From: Hymenoscyphus infarciens
Lineage: Eukaryota > Ascomycota > Leotiomycetes > Helotiales > Helotiaceae
Direction: 5' to 3'
Length of the DNA stretch: 64,000 bases
Assembly: GCA_001414345.1 (NCBI GenBank)
Contig: LLCB01000315.1
Coordinates: 1 to 64,000, forward strand
Part shown: piece by piece, positions 22,601 through 34,219 of the stretch
Numbering within the stretch: position 1 is the first letter of the stretch
Layout of the letters: each line of letters opens with the position of its first letter
Notes under the pieces: model-generated
The model's input: only the letters and a program-made list of their open reading frames with translations
The model's database searches: none
Told to the model about the DNA's origin: nothing
Translations under genes and position numbers: made by a program

Positions 22601-25600
22601 TTGTTGAAATCTTGCTGCAGAACATGAATAATGTGGCTGAATTTGTCGCTTGTCCACGCCTCGCTAGCATTCGACGCTGCTTCAAAATCTAGATGGACAT
22701 ATCGTTTGCTGGTGTCCTCCAATCTTAGAGTTCGCAAAAGACCTTGGGTGGCAGCGAATGATGGCAAAGTAGAGTCAACCAGACTTCCTGAGCTCAACCA
22801 TAGAACACCCCTGCTATTGACAAGTAGGTCTCGAAGACGCTCAAATGAAGACTCATCTATGCCGTCCAAAAATGGGCGTTGCAGCTCAGCTGTAAAGATA
22901 CATATTTTGCCCCCTGTCGCAACATCGTCCAGGCACTCAATCAAGGGAGATATTCCCGTCTCGGTGCGGATCTTGTCGCTTAGCTCTTTGAACCATGGCT
23001 GGGAAGGATCCTGTGTCTTGTCGTGTACGATCGAAATCGGCCCCTGCACCTTTTCAGTCGTTATGGCAGTAGCCAAAATTGTGCTTGCAGATTGGAACTC
23101 GGGCTCCTCATAGTCGTAGATGTCAAAATCGATGCCACCAAAGCCTGTTTCTCGTAGTACCCGATCCCATTTCTCAACGGATGCGTTAGGGCTCATTTTG
23201 CGATCTGCTTCTTCCCCAAGCCACCATCCAGGAAGAGGACCAAAGATAAGTTGCGTATCGAGACGGTCCTTTGTAGACTCGAGTAGAACCAATTTACCGC
23301 CTGGTTTTAACAGCTTTCGGACGTGTGTCAGAGTTCTGTGAAGGTTCTTTGTTGCGTGCAGTACCATTCCAGCAACGATCAGATCATATTGGCCCTCCTC
23401 AAAACCCTATATCTCATGTTAGTATTGTGGTAATTCTTCTGGAAACAGCAAATATGAAATTCGCTTACCTGGGTGGTTGGGTCCTCGTCGATATCCAGTG
23501 GCTTAAAGTCCATCATGCCTTCCCATGCAGCGAATCGTTCACGCGCTGCTGCGAAAAAGCCTTGCGAAACATCAGTAAAGGTATAGTGACCAATTAAAGA
23601 ACCCTCGAGTCCTTCCTTCCTGGCTCTTGCATCAAAGGCTTCAAGAACCACTTTGGTACCTCCTCCAGTGCCCGCTCCGATTTCCAGAATCTTGGCTCCA
23701 GGGTCTTTCATGGCATGGAGTTCAAGAAGAGTACGAGCGTTGCTCAAGATACGCAAAGCAGAGGCGCTCTGATCACCATAGTGCTCATTCAAAAGGTTAT
23801 CCTCCATCATCAACTCCAGTGTCGTGACCTCGCCACGCAGAATTGCAGCAAGGTTCTGCCCAATCCGCACGAGCATTTGGTCAGTCGGCCTTGCACCCTC
23901 AAGCTCATCGTAGAGATATTGCCTCATTCCCTGGGTTGTTTGTGTCCATTTATTGCTACCCGCACGTAGCTCGCCTCGATCGGCGCTTGCGACAATGGAT
24001 TTCATCCACTCGTAAAATAGTTTGTGATGCCAGATCCAAGTTGCTGTGTCCTCATCATCTTCCTCGAGCTCCCTAACAGCGTCGTGAATCAGATAGACTG
24101 CAGCTCGAACTCGCTTTTGCTCTGCTTCAATCTCACCATCGTTCATCGGAGATTTTAGAGATTTCTCGATAGCTTCCGGAATAGAATGCAGGATATCAGG
24201 CACCCAGACGCTTTTAGCGCACAAGCTAACGTCTTCTGACGTGTCATCGTCTATGTCCCGAGGGACTGCTTGACAGAAGAAGTCTTGCATCTGAAAGAAG
24301 GACTCCTTAGGCTCGAGGATATCTGTGCTTGTGACCGAGATATTTGAGGTTATACCCTGTCGATTGAGGCGGGCTAGCTCTGTGAAAGCTTGAAGCTTGT
24401 CACCCCCTTGTCTCTTGAAGTTTTGCGGAATGTACATAGTCCTGATTGAGCGAGGAAGAACAAGGTCGGAACGAGCTCTTTCTTCCGGCAAGCAGCAGAA
24501 AGATGCTTGGAATATCCTAGATAACCAAGTGGTTAGCGATGTACCAAGAGTGACATAAATGGTTCCCAAACGGGAGACTTGGCGGATTGAACCAAAGACC
24601 GAAAACGATTTGATAACCGAGATCGCAAATAAAGAAGGAAATGAATTCTTACGAGTCGAGTGTTGTTGGATGTAAAACATAATCGTGGGTGGTTGAAGCA
24701 ATATCGGCAATGACAAAGTTTGTGAGACCTTTGCCCTCGGTTGCTTTACTATCGACCAAGTTGCGGAATAAGGGGCCATGTTGGATGCCCATCTCTACTA
24801 GCCGAGAGAACAATGAATCATTGTCAATTGCTCTCACTTTGCTGTCATTCTTCGAGGTAAAATATGAGTCTTCTGTAGGCGGGGCCAGCCACTGTGTAGT
24901 AGCCGCTTCAACTACATTGCCAATATCTGCCGAGACGTAGCCTTTGCAGTTCTCGACCCAAAAGTCGCCGGGGCCGAGTGAATTGAGTTCAAACTGATAC
25001 CATCCCACGTGTTCCAGCTCCTTGTCGTTACATTGGCGTAATGAAATTTGGGTTTCCACGGCTGCGGACTCGGGAATCACCAAGGCATTCATGATTTGAA
25101 TGTCTCTAAGGCGGTAGCCACGAATTGTTTCTTCGGAAGGATCGGTGAGAAGGCGAGTTGCCTCGATTGCCATGGCAATATAAGTGGCTCCCGGAGCGAT
25201 TACCTTAGACTCAACTTGATGGTCTCTGAGCCATTCTATCTCCGACAAGCGAAGGAAGTTTCGCCAGGTTGGTGCATTGCTAGTGCCACCAGCAGTCAAA
25301 GTACCAAGCAGCTCATGAGGCGGGAATCTTTTGCCTCTCATCTCTCTGCTAATTCTTGGCTCGAACCAATGGCTTGTAGTATGGTTCCATGGACTACAAA
25401 GATCGAATTAGATTTTGCGCTAGATAAACACTTGCTGGTAATAGGGACGATAGAGATGGAGTAGAAGTCTAACGATATAAAAACCCAGGAACTTACTATG
25501 ATGGAAGATCTGTGACGAATGTATTTGTGTTCATATCTCTCTCATGGCTCTGGGGAAAATTGATCGGGGCCAAAGCAACAGAGTATGCCTTACCCAGAAG

Positions 25601-28600
25601 CTCCAAAGCAAGTTCCTGCATAGTCTCAACAGCATCAACTGAGCGTCTGAGACACGATGCGTACGGTATTTCGACACCTCGGCCTTTCAGAACTTGCCTA
25701 ATCGGGCCCGCGAGCGTGCTGTGAGCCCCAATCTCAACAATCATGTCCACATTGGTAGAATCGTCTGAATTGAAGCACATGCTCTCTAGGGCTTGACTAA
25801 AGAGGACAGGACTCGTAAGATTTCGAGCCCAATGTGAGGGCGATAAAACCTCTGCGGAAGTGACTATTCCACCAGTGACTGGCGAGGAAAACAGAACGCC
25901 ATCCCAGCTCTTCGCATTTTCAGGAAGAATGGCTGTGAGGCATTTCGTATACTCCTCAGAAATACGAGCCATGTGGTGAGAGTGATACGCCAATGGTACC
26001 TTGAGCTTTCGGGCAAAAATCCCTTCTGCATCAAGACGAGCCACGACCTCGTCGAGAGCTTCTAAGTCTCCAGATAGCGTTACGCTGCCGGGACTGTTGA
26101 TGCAAGCAACTAGGACACGTCCACTTGATTTTATATTGGTGATGTATGTTTCAACATCTTCTGCGCCCAATCCAACAGCAGCCATACCACCTTGTACAGA
26201 GCCGTTCTTCTGGAGCTGTATGGCAAGCTGTCCTCGATAAAATATAACGCCGAGCGCTTCCTTGAAGGTCAACGCACCCACAGTATATGCGGCAGCAATC
26301 TCACCACTGCCTATTGTTAGTGGCGTTTTCAACAGGGGAGATAGAAATCGCAAAGTGGTAGAAATGCGGTTTTGTGAGGAGTACAATCATGGGAACGGCA
26401 AAGTGATGTTCGGATCAAGAGAGGTTACGAACCTGGAATGGCTGGTCACAGCCGTTGGAGTAATATTCCAAGATTTGAGAAGGTCAACAAGGCATAGCTG
26501 AATCGCTACAGTGGATGGCTGACTGATGTCGACTTCGTTGATGCGTGTAGATTTCTCGTCCCGCACAAGCTCATCTGGAGCATACATTAGTATATTCTTC
26601 ACATGAGCAGAGTCAGTAAGACATACCAACTAGGGACCATCTCGCGCCAAAGTCGCTCAAGATGCTGCTCGCTTCGCTTATTCGTTCACGAAAAGTTGGA
26701 TAGGTTAGGATTAATTCCCTTGCCATAGCATACCTAGAATATCTCAGTATCAGCAGTTTCCCTCACAGACATTTCTGAAAGAACCAGAGTATGATATTCA
26801 AAACGTGCCCACGCCTGGAGAAGTGAACTATAAAGAGGAAGAATGCGTACCATTGAGCCCCTTGGCCATTGAACACGAACCCTAAGCGCTGTACGGGTCG
26901 AATAGTTGAATTCACTGCCTTGGTTGCTGGTGATTCCCATCGATCACAAAGCTCTTCTAGATTTCGAGCTGAGACTGCGACCACCCAGGGAAACAACGAT
27001 CGCCGCTCCGTTAACGTATAAGCAAGGTCACTCATCGATGTTTCTTGGCCCTCGGTTATTAGTCCACGAAAATGAGCAGCGAAGTCGCTCACCATAGCTT
27101 TGGCTACGGTTGCATCTTTGGCGCTCAGAATATAGACACGGTTTTGGTCGCTCGCGTTTCCGTGGGTGGCCCCGTTTGTGAGCTTCTGTACGACTGGTGC
27201 ACGTTCCAAAATGACACTCGTAAAATAGTTAGTATGATTCTATAGTTACTGTTCAAGAGCATGAATAAAATAGCTGCACAGACAGGTCGACTAGTACAGT
27301 AGCGAAATCAAGGAGCAGGGGATGAAGATCTTGCACTTACTGCGCATTCGTTCCACCATATCCAAAGTTGTTGATGGATGCGCGAAGTGACTTGTCGACG
27401 GGCCATCGCGTCAACTCCTTTGGCACTTGCAGATGCCAATTTTTCTATAAGAGTCTCAGTGTTAGCAAATGAAACGGAGTAAGTAAGATACTTAGAATGG
27501 GTGAGATCAAAAGAATTGATCAGGTATACACACCAAGGGGATATTCTTGTGGGGGACCTTGTAGTTCAAGTTGCGTGGAATCAGACCTTCCCGTAGCGCG
27601 AAACATGTCTTAATTATTGCAGCCAAACCACTCACAGGCTCCGCATGGCCGACATTGGTTTTGACGGAACCTACGAAAACCGGATCATCGACATCACGAC
27701 TTTTTCCGAAAGTCTGAGCCAAAGCCTCCGCCTCAATTGGGTCACCGGCAGCCGTTCCTGTCATCTACGAAGAAAGGAACTGTTAGTGTTGTTGTTCATA
27801 GAAGTGCGGAGCAGGAAACTGGCAATTTGATATTCGCTTAACCGTATATGTGCCGCTTCTTTAGAAGTAAAGACACCGAAATTTCTACTCCAAGGAATCA
27901 TAAATGACTTACGTGTGCTTCAACATAGCCAGTATCCGCAATATCGAGACCTGCTCGCTTATATGTTTCCTGGATCAGCTTGACCTGCGCCTCCATCGAG
28001 GGGGAGGAGATGGTAGGTGTCTTTCCATCCTGATTCAGCCCAGTTCCTCGAATTATACCGTGAATGCGGTCTCCATCTCGCAATGCTGTTTCTAGAGGTT
28101 TGATGACCAGTACTGCAACACCTTCACCACGGCCAAAGCCGTTCGCTCGTGAGTCCCAAGCAAAACATCTTCCATCTTTACTGAGCGCACTAACCGAGAA
28201 TCAGTCATGTTTTTAGGTAGAAAGAATTCAGAAATTACCCCAAAGTTGACATAGAGATGAACGAGTCGGGATTAATAAGAATATCAGCACCGGTAACGAC
28301 CGAGGCATCCGAGTGGCCTGACCAGATGCTCCAACAGGCTTGGTGTAAAGCAACCAAACTGGCGGAACAGCCAGTATCAATTGTCATACTAGCTCCCTGT
28401 AAATCATAGAAGTGGGATATTCGGTTACTTAACATGGCGGTTCCATTGCCTGCAGTCGAGTTCGAGATCAATTCCGGATCACGTGCTTGGGCTTCAAAAT
28501 AATCTTTGCTGAAGCATCCTGAGAATACCGAAGTATTCGACCCCGCTATCTTTTCGATAGGGATTCCGGCTGTGATTCAACTGGGTTAGAAAATGCAGCA

Positions 28601-29162
28601 CTTGCGATTCGGAGAGAAGACTAACCATCCTCCGTTGCTTCGTACACTCCCTCTAGTAATAATCTAATTTGTGGATCTGTCCAGATTTACGATGTTAGTT
28701 TACCGGCTCGCCGAGAAGGAGGCTTGGGGGAGGTCCAACCTATCGCTGCAGCGATATCGCTGGAATACTTGAAGAATGCGGCATCAAACAAGGAAATGTC
28801 TTCTTTGAGGAAATAGCCCCCCTTCACATTTGTCTGCAATCCAAAGTGTCAGCAGAAGTCGCTAATTTTGCAAGATGACGAGTATTTACTTTGCCTATTT
28901 TTTGGGGGTCGTCATGATGCCATGCGTTGACATCGAAGCGGTCCTGGGGTATGAGTGACCAGCAATCTCTGCCCTCAACACAGAGCTCCCAGAGTTTAGA
29001 AGGACTCGTGGCATTTCCAGCAAACCGGCAGCTCATCCCCACGATAGCAATGGGGAACTCTGCTGCAGCTATTGGTGGAACACCATTAGGAATGCCATCT
29101 TTGTTGGTTGATTCGTGTGGGTAGCCGTTCTGCTCCAGCTTCGAGTCGGAATTAATAACCAT
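19698..29162 (-). CDS. Highly reducing type I polyketide synthase (KS-AT-DH-cMeT-ER-KR-ACP)
   Basis: About 2,500 residues in many exons with small introns; start ATG at 29162, stop at 19698. Domains read from 5' to 3'. [14 protein letters not shown] with active Cys codon 28367-28369, [20 protein letters not shown]. Linker: [18 protein letters not shown], then [11 protein letters not shown] and AYHSHHM. DH: WLRDHQV with His at 25219-25221, and HPTTLDS. C-methyltransferase: [12 protein letters not shown] near 23660-23694. [15 protein letters not shown] and [21 protein letters not shown] and [13 protein letters not shown], Tyr at 20439-20441. [18 protein letters not shown], phosphopantetheine Ser at 19887-19889. 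There is no thioesterase or other release domain. All catalytic residues appear present except that the AT GHSxG motif reads SHSSG. Product unknown; a fully reduced, possibly methylated chain is expected. Confidence 0.95.
20911..21038 (-). repeat. Introner-like intron inside the PKS KR region
   Basis: This 128-bp intron (GTGAGTATTTTCCGAGTT...CTACAG on the minus strand) aligns along its length with the 126-bp glycosyltransferase intron at 40847-40972. Shared blocks are TTTTCCGAGTT, GGTTGTTTCAG, TTGAGACAC/CTGAGACAC, TCCTCCTCA, GAAAGGGCA and TACTGACT. Confidence 0.75.
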
Positions 29163-30152
29163 CTTGGCTGAGTCACGTGATGCTGTTGCTTCTATCGTAG
29201 GGGAGAATGTTGAATTTCAACGCAAGAGACACAGTAGCAGAGTTGGCATGCATCAGAATTCGAGCTACCGTAGATATGTATACCAATCTAAGTTCCTTTC
29301 TAAAAAAAAACTTGCCTCCTTCCAATGAGACGAAAGAGGCAATTATCCGGCTCTGGAGACAAAATTCCGAGATTGTCCCGGTGAAACGAGTTCAACCTGT
29401 ATATTTTTTCCGTAAAGCAATGTGATACTCAAACAGGCAATGCCCAAACAGGGAACTCGGAGGTTCCCTTATTTGCCTTTGTTTGGGCAAAGCTCTGAGG
29501 GCGGCACAGTTTTTCGGCGGTTTCCCAAACTGCTCAAGCCTGTTAGAGCCTGGAAGCGAGGGAGCGAGCAGGGGAGGCGAAAATACAATACCTAGGTACA
29601 CCCAAAACCACACCAACTATAAGTACACACCGAATAGATATATACATACTTAACTCCCTCGCCCCAAGTCCTGATTTTTGGAGCTCCTTTTGTCTGAATC
29701 CCTTCTCATCAAGTAGACACGCCGCTGAGAAGTCAACTCGAGATGTTACTCTCTTCTCCCGTCGCCGAAGACAAGAAGAGGGAGGCTAGTGTGCTCTACC
29801 GAGACCACACAAATGCAATACCCATTGCTGATGGTGTTCTGGCTATGTCTGGGCGGATTCCTAGTTTCACTGGTCTGCCAACCTCTCCAACCCCGAATAT
29901 TTTGGTTCCAAAGTACAAAATTAAATTAATAAAAGTCTGCACTTGATTTTTCAGCTTGTCTATAAGTACTCAGCAAAAAATAAGTGATACTATTCTAAGA
30001 AGTAGCTAAAAATTGGCATCTGGTTGGAAAAAAGCTTCTCTCTATACGCCCTCTATAAAAATTCTCTTTCTACATATTCTAAACATCACTTTACAGCCCC
30101 CCTTGAATGCCGTCTCGATAAGCCTGAGACGCAACTTATAATTGTTGCATAG
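29163..30152. promoter_or_regulatory. PKS upstream region
   Basis: About 990 bp between the regulator gene and the PKS start, both on the minus strand, so this holds the PKS promoter. A 67-residue plus-strand frame (29743-29946) has no recognised family and is not accepted. AT-rich tracts occur near 29930-30000. I see no obvious inverted CGG pair for the Zn2Cys6 factor. Confidence 0.4.
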
Positions 30153-31494
30153 TCACTTCGCCAGCTCTCGAATTACCCGACTAAGCTTCGCGACACTGCT
30201 TTCAGCATCATCCAGCAATTCCTCGGCTTTCCTCTTGAGCCTCACCCCTTTCTTGATCTTCGCTAAAAGCTGCTGGAGATCTTCAATATGTAAAAGAACC
30301 ATTTGGTAAACAAGTCGAATTTTCATCCCCGGCGGCTCAATCCTGTACCTGCCGAATGTGATATGGTCATCCCCAATTTCCGGGACGCCATTTAGAAGAA
30401 GTTTGCTCGTGACATTTTGTGCAGTAGCGACAAGCTGCTGTGCGTTGCTAGTAAATAACATGGCGTTATCTGCGCAAGCATTGCAATGAATACAAGCGAG
30501 CACACTCTCGCACATTTCTGTCCCTCTTCTCAGACAAATCATGAACTCATCAATCCCTTGGCTCTCGGTGGTACTCTCCGTGTCTTCTAGGAGTTGGGTC
30601 ATGGTATGTAGACAATTGCAGTAGACCTGATGGACCATCTTTCCCATAAATTGCGATGAGGGTATTTCCCGGTATGGTGCAATTCGGGGCCGCACCAGGC
30701 TTTCCTGCTGGGGATGCTCGTCTGTGAGCTCCAATTCTGAGTCAAGTCCCCAAATCGGTCCACAGAGACTTTCTTCGGCCACCTGTAACAAAGAAGCTTG
30801 TGAATCTGGCGTAGTCGTAGTCTCCGGATAAGACGCAAGTGGATTGTCGAAAACACCAATTCCCGGGCTCATTACAGTCTCGATTTCGCTGATATTGCTT
30901 GTATCTATGAGCTCATTGATAGATTCCCATGACAAGTCTGAGCCCATGAAAAGCGGCTGCCGCTCGATGTTGGTCCGTAACGTCGACGGAGATGAGCCAC
31001 AGGAGATTGCAGAATCATCGGACCAGGAAGTAGAAACTCTCCTTGCATTGTCGCCAGGAGCTGCGTCCAAATCTTTCGGCTCTGCCGAATCTGGGTTTTT
31101 TTCTCGCCTTTGCCGCTTTGAAGATATCGACAAATGGCCTGGTCTCTTCCTTCCAGTGTAAGTGCAAGTCTTTGATAAGCTGCTGAGGCACCTGTCGCAA
31201 GTATTCCGGTCCCCATTACATTTGAGCTAGCGACCACGTTAGCTTTTGTCTTCACTAATCAACCAATTGGGATGCGTAAACAATGACTAGAAAACAAGGT
31301 AAAAGTTGCAATCGGCTTACTTTTTGAGCACGGCACGGGTCACATGCAACGAGCGTATGGCCGCGTGCATCGACAGTATCATCATTAGAGAGCTGAATAT
31401 GTTCGAGATTCTTTGTAGTCTCATTATATCTGAAGGTGCCGAACATATTTCCGTTTTCTTTGAGAGATAAAGCTAAAGTTGTCGATCTCATCAT
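30153..31494 (-). CDS. Zn2Cys6 transcription factor, probable cluster regulator (AflR-like architecture)
   Basis: Two exons (31494-31321 and 31226-30153) with a 94-bp intron give 415 residues. The intron splits the zinc cluster: exon 1 ends VACDPCRAQK and exon 2 resumes LKCNGDRNTCDRCLSSLSKTC, giving the six Cys of a GAL4-type binuclear cluster (CX2CX6CX6CX2CX7C), followed by a basic linker (GRKRPGH...SSKRQRRE). The C-terminal part has a helical region with several Cys (MCESVLACIHCNACADNAML) and a final predicted coiled coil (IRLVYQMVLLHIEDLQQLLAKIKKG). This layout resembles AflR-type pathway regulators. Its position directly upstream of the PKS suggests it controls the cluster; that is inference. 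The start could also be the second Met. Confidence 0.88.
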
Positions 31495-32141
31495 ACTTAT
31501 ACCTACAACAATCCATCAAGATGGGAAGCTTACACCATGAGTACGATAGTGCCATGCTAATTGTGCAGAAAGGAACTGCAAGGACCGTTTGAAGAAAAGT
31601 GGATAGCCAGGGGCTTTTTCGCTTGTGCCGCACACGCACCAGGAACTGGTAAGTAATAGAACCCCACCAAGCAAATTCCACCTACTATCTCTAACGCAAC
31701 TTGCTTTCGTAAATCCAAACCATTAAGAGTGAATCTTCGCACTCTATATTTGCCAATTTTGGTTTTCGTGCTTGACCTTGTCACCAAATAATCAGGTGGA
31801 AAATCGCTGGCTCACGATATCCTGCGCCCGCTCCTGACGTAAGCAATATAACTGATACTCGAGTACCTTCACCAGCTTCGTACGAACGATCCAAAATAGA
31901 ATAACTCCGACCAGTCAGAAAATTGCACAGTTGCGGCAGTGCTTACTATTTGTACATGGATGTTATCGCTTGCTGCAGAAACAATAGATTGGCAAACCGG
32001 ATCGTGCCCTCCTATGTCTACGAATACACAACGTAATTTTTATAGAAAGATTTTTTAGTTTACCAAACTTGGTCAACAACCTACCTGTTTTCTCCGCTAT
32101 AGTAAGCTGTCCTTTTCACGTCCTCCTCTTCCTCATAACCT

Positions 32142-32204
32142 AATAAAATGTGGAGTGCACCGCCGCTGTGCCATACCAAATGTCGGTGCACTCCACATTT
32201 TATT
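32142..32204. repeat. Hairpin with 21-bp perfect arms
   Basis: Left arm 32142-32162 (AATAAAATGTGGAGTGCACC plus G) and right arm 32184-32204 are exact reverse complements around a 21-nt spacer. A weaker ATAACC/GGTTAT pair lies outside. Could be a short transposon remnant or a transcribed hairpin. Confidence 0.85.
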
Positions 32205-32869
32205 CAGGGAGCTGTGGTTATCGAGAGCCGAAGTGGGAGCAGCCCGGCGATCGCTCAAGGGTTGAAAATCCACAGCACAGTTATTCCCACCATAGAAGGG
32301 CCTGGTCACTCGATGTGGCGTCCAGAGCAGTGACGCGCTCCAATGTGATACCGTCCTCGCTGCAGCTCTCCTGCTTTTCCAAGATTCTCAAAACCTGAAA
32401 GTCTTACGCCTCCACGATCCACTTGGACTTTGCTTCGTAGGATTCGGTTTTGACGGCAGACTATCGGTATAGGGTCCGTACCAATTGAACGGAATAGGTA
32501 TTCTCTGCATAAATGGGGTTGTACCCGCATTTCCTTTACTCTGAAACCTCTATGCCTATACTGTGAGTCTGTGAGGCACCACAGGATATCACTGAGAAAG
32601 AGGAGGTTCGCCCGTCAACAACAGTTACTTGTACTTTACAGCGATTGATCATTGAACCCGTACCCCTCTCTAGCCGAGCCTTTTCACCATGGCTTGTATG
32701 CAAGGGCCACCACCCAAGAAGTGGGAGTTGAAGAGTTCCATGAGACTCTTAAAGTAAGAATGGAGCTTTTCACTGTCTGTCATATGCAAGCGTAGTTTAG
32801 CTGTAAAATGTCTGTGCGGTCTAGGGGCAGATTCGAGGCGGGTAGGGTTCCTCAAAAATCTCCTACACC

Positions 32870-33163
32870 GCTCAAGGACTTTTGCTAAGTGGCCCAGCTT
32901 AGACCTAATTAGGCATCATACCCGTTCGTCTTACGCTGTGACTTTCTGCGCTACAACACCGCGAGATAGTGACTTGGATTTTTAGGTTAGGGTTATTTAG
33001 GGTTAGGGCTCGGGTCTGTGTTAGGGCTCAAAAAAGGATTAGATAGTTATATTGTATTAGAAAGTTGTGTTGCGCGGGTTGTTGTTACAGGTATGATGCC
33101 TTTATTAGGTTTAAGCTGGGCCAAATAGTGAACTGCCTGGGCCATTTAGCAAAAGTCTGCTCA
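32870..33163. mobile_element. Inverted-repeat element (MITE-like) containing TTAGGG repeats
   Basis: Left arm about 32870-32921 (GCTCAAGGACTTTTGCTAAG...GGCATCATAC) reads as the reverse complement of right arm 33091-33163 (GTATGATGCC...AAGCTGGGCCA...TTAGCAAAAGTC). The right arm carries a roughly 20-nt duplication-like insertion (a second GGGCCA). The interior contains TTAGGTTAGGGTTATTTAGG and following TTAGGG copies (32980-33028). No coding capacity. Confidence 0.65.
32980..33028 (+). repeat. Telomere-like TTAGGG repeats, interstitial
   Basis: Several TTAGGG or near-TTAGGG units interrupted by CTCGGGTCTGTG, inside the inverted-repeat element. The fungal telomere repeat is TTAGGG, so this is an interstitial telomere-like sequence or a coincidental repeat of the element. 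Confidence 0.75.
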
Positions 33164-33528
33164 AGCTTTGCCAAGCCGCTCCAACCGAACGATTGACTAT
33201 CGCTGGGACGGACCCACGTGGCGCGTAATATCCACTTGGGTGGACGAACGATGGGCATGGAACAAATATACCGGAGTCGTGGAGGTGGGAAGTGGAGCCT
33301 GCTACTGTAGCGGAAGTGCCGCCCACCCCTCGCTTATCTTAAGCCTCTCAAGGTACATTTGCGGCGTATTGCCACATACTCGTAGTACCTAGTAAATCCA
33401 GTGGGTTTGTCGTACATGACGCCCCCCGCTAGCCTGCAGCTGCTCCGTGGGGGTAATTTTCAAAGTCATACCGTATCCACTGACCTCCATATGACCTAGG
33501 ATTTAAAGACCTTCTGGAAACGTTTGTA

Positions 33529-33800
33529 CTCGGTTGCACTTTAGTAGATGCCTAATTACGTTCTTTGCCATCGTAGATCTACACTTGGCGGTTTTCACCA
33601 CCAAAGATCCCTTGTGATCCAATCTAAAGCCTTCGAGAGGTCAGCAAACGTCCCTTTTGGCGCTAATTCTAGAGGGCGATTATTGATTTCCAGTTCTCCC
33701 ACTGGCTTAAGCCCTGACGCCTCTACATCCACAGCACTTTAAAAACTACCCATAAAACTCCAGAAATTAGCAATTAGGCATCTACTAAAGTGCAACCGAG
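33529..33800. mobile_element. 272-bp MITE with 29-bp perfect terminal inverted repeats, TA-flanked
   Basis: Left end CTCGGTTGCACTTTAGTAGA (33529 onward) and right end (33772-33800) are exact reverse complements over 29 bp. TA dinucleotides flank the element at 33527-33528 and 33801-33802, as after Tc1/mariner-type insertion. No transposase is encoded. Confidence 0.8.
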
Positions 33801-34219
33801 TACAGGATTGTTCGTTACCTACCAAAATAGGAAGCTTGGCCCATCGAAAAAACACCCTTGCACCAAGTACTCACTTGGGAAAGAAATGTAAGCTTCAGGT
33901 CCATTCATCGCTAGGAAGGTGAGAACTGCAGGTGTACGTGGGTAACTGTGAGGCTCATTAGCTTAGAAAGTGGGTACTAGTAGCATCCCACTCCCACATA
34001 CAGAGTAAGCAGTACGTAAAACTTTTGAATTCATAACAGCGGATTATATATCAATTCAGAGCCATCAAATTCCAACTTTCGATTGTCCACTTTACTTTTT
34101 TCCCCATATGTCATTGTCTGGATGGAATGTTTGAAGCCCCAGAAAGGCCAGACCAGACCAGAATTGAAAACAAGAAAATGCCAAATCACTCAAGGGAATT
34201 TCACTTGGGATACACCACA

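Larger units (their letters stand above)
31495..34219. other. 2.7-kb gene-free gap within the cluster, populated by small inverted-repeat elements
   Basis: No supported gene; frames up to 74 residues exist but none is recognisable. Three structured elements lie here: a 21-bp-arm hairpin (32142-32204), a TIR element holding telomere-like repeats (about 32870-33163) and a TA-flanked MITE (33529-33800). Composition is normal, so these are not strongly RIP-affected. Confidence 0.6.

Noticed and set aside
29743..29946. 67-residue frame in the PKS promoter region
   Set aside because: No homology recognised and no conserved features; not enough to call a gene.
33168..33392. Overlapping short frames on both strands (also 33111-33326)
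   Set aside because: No recognisable domain, no splice context, and the region partly overlaps the inverted-repeat element.
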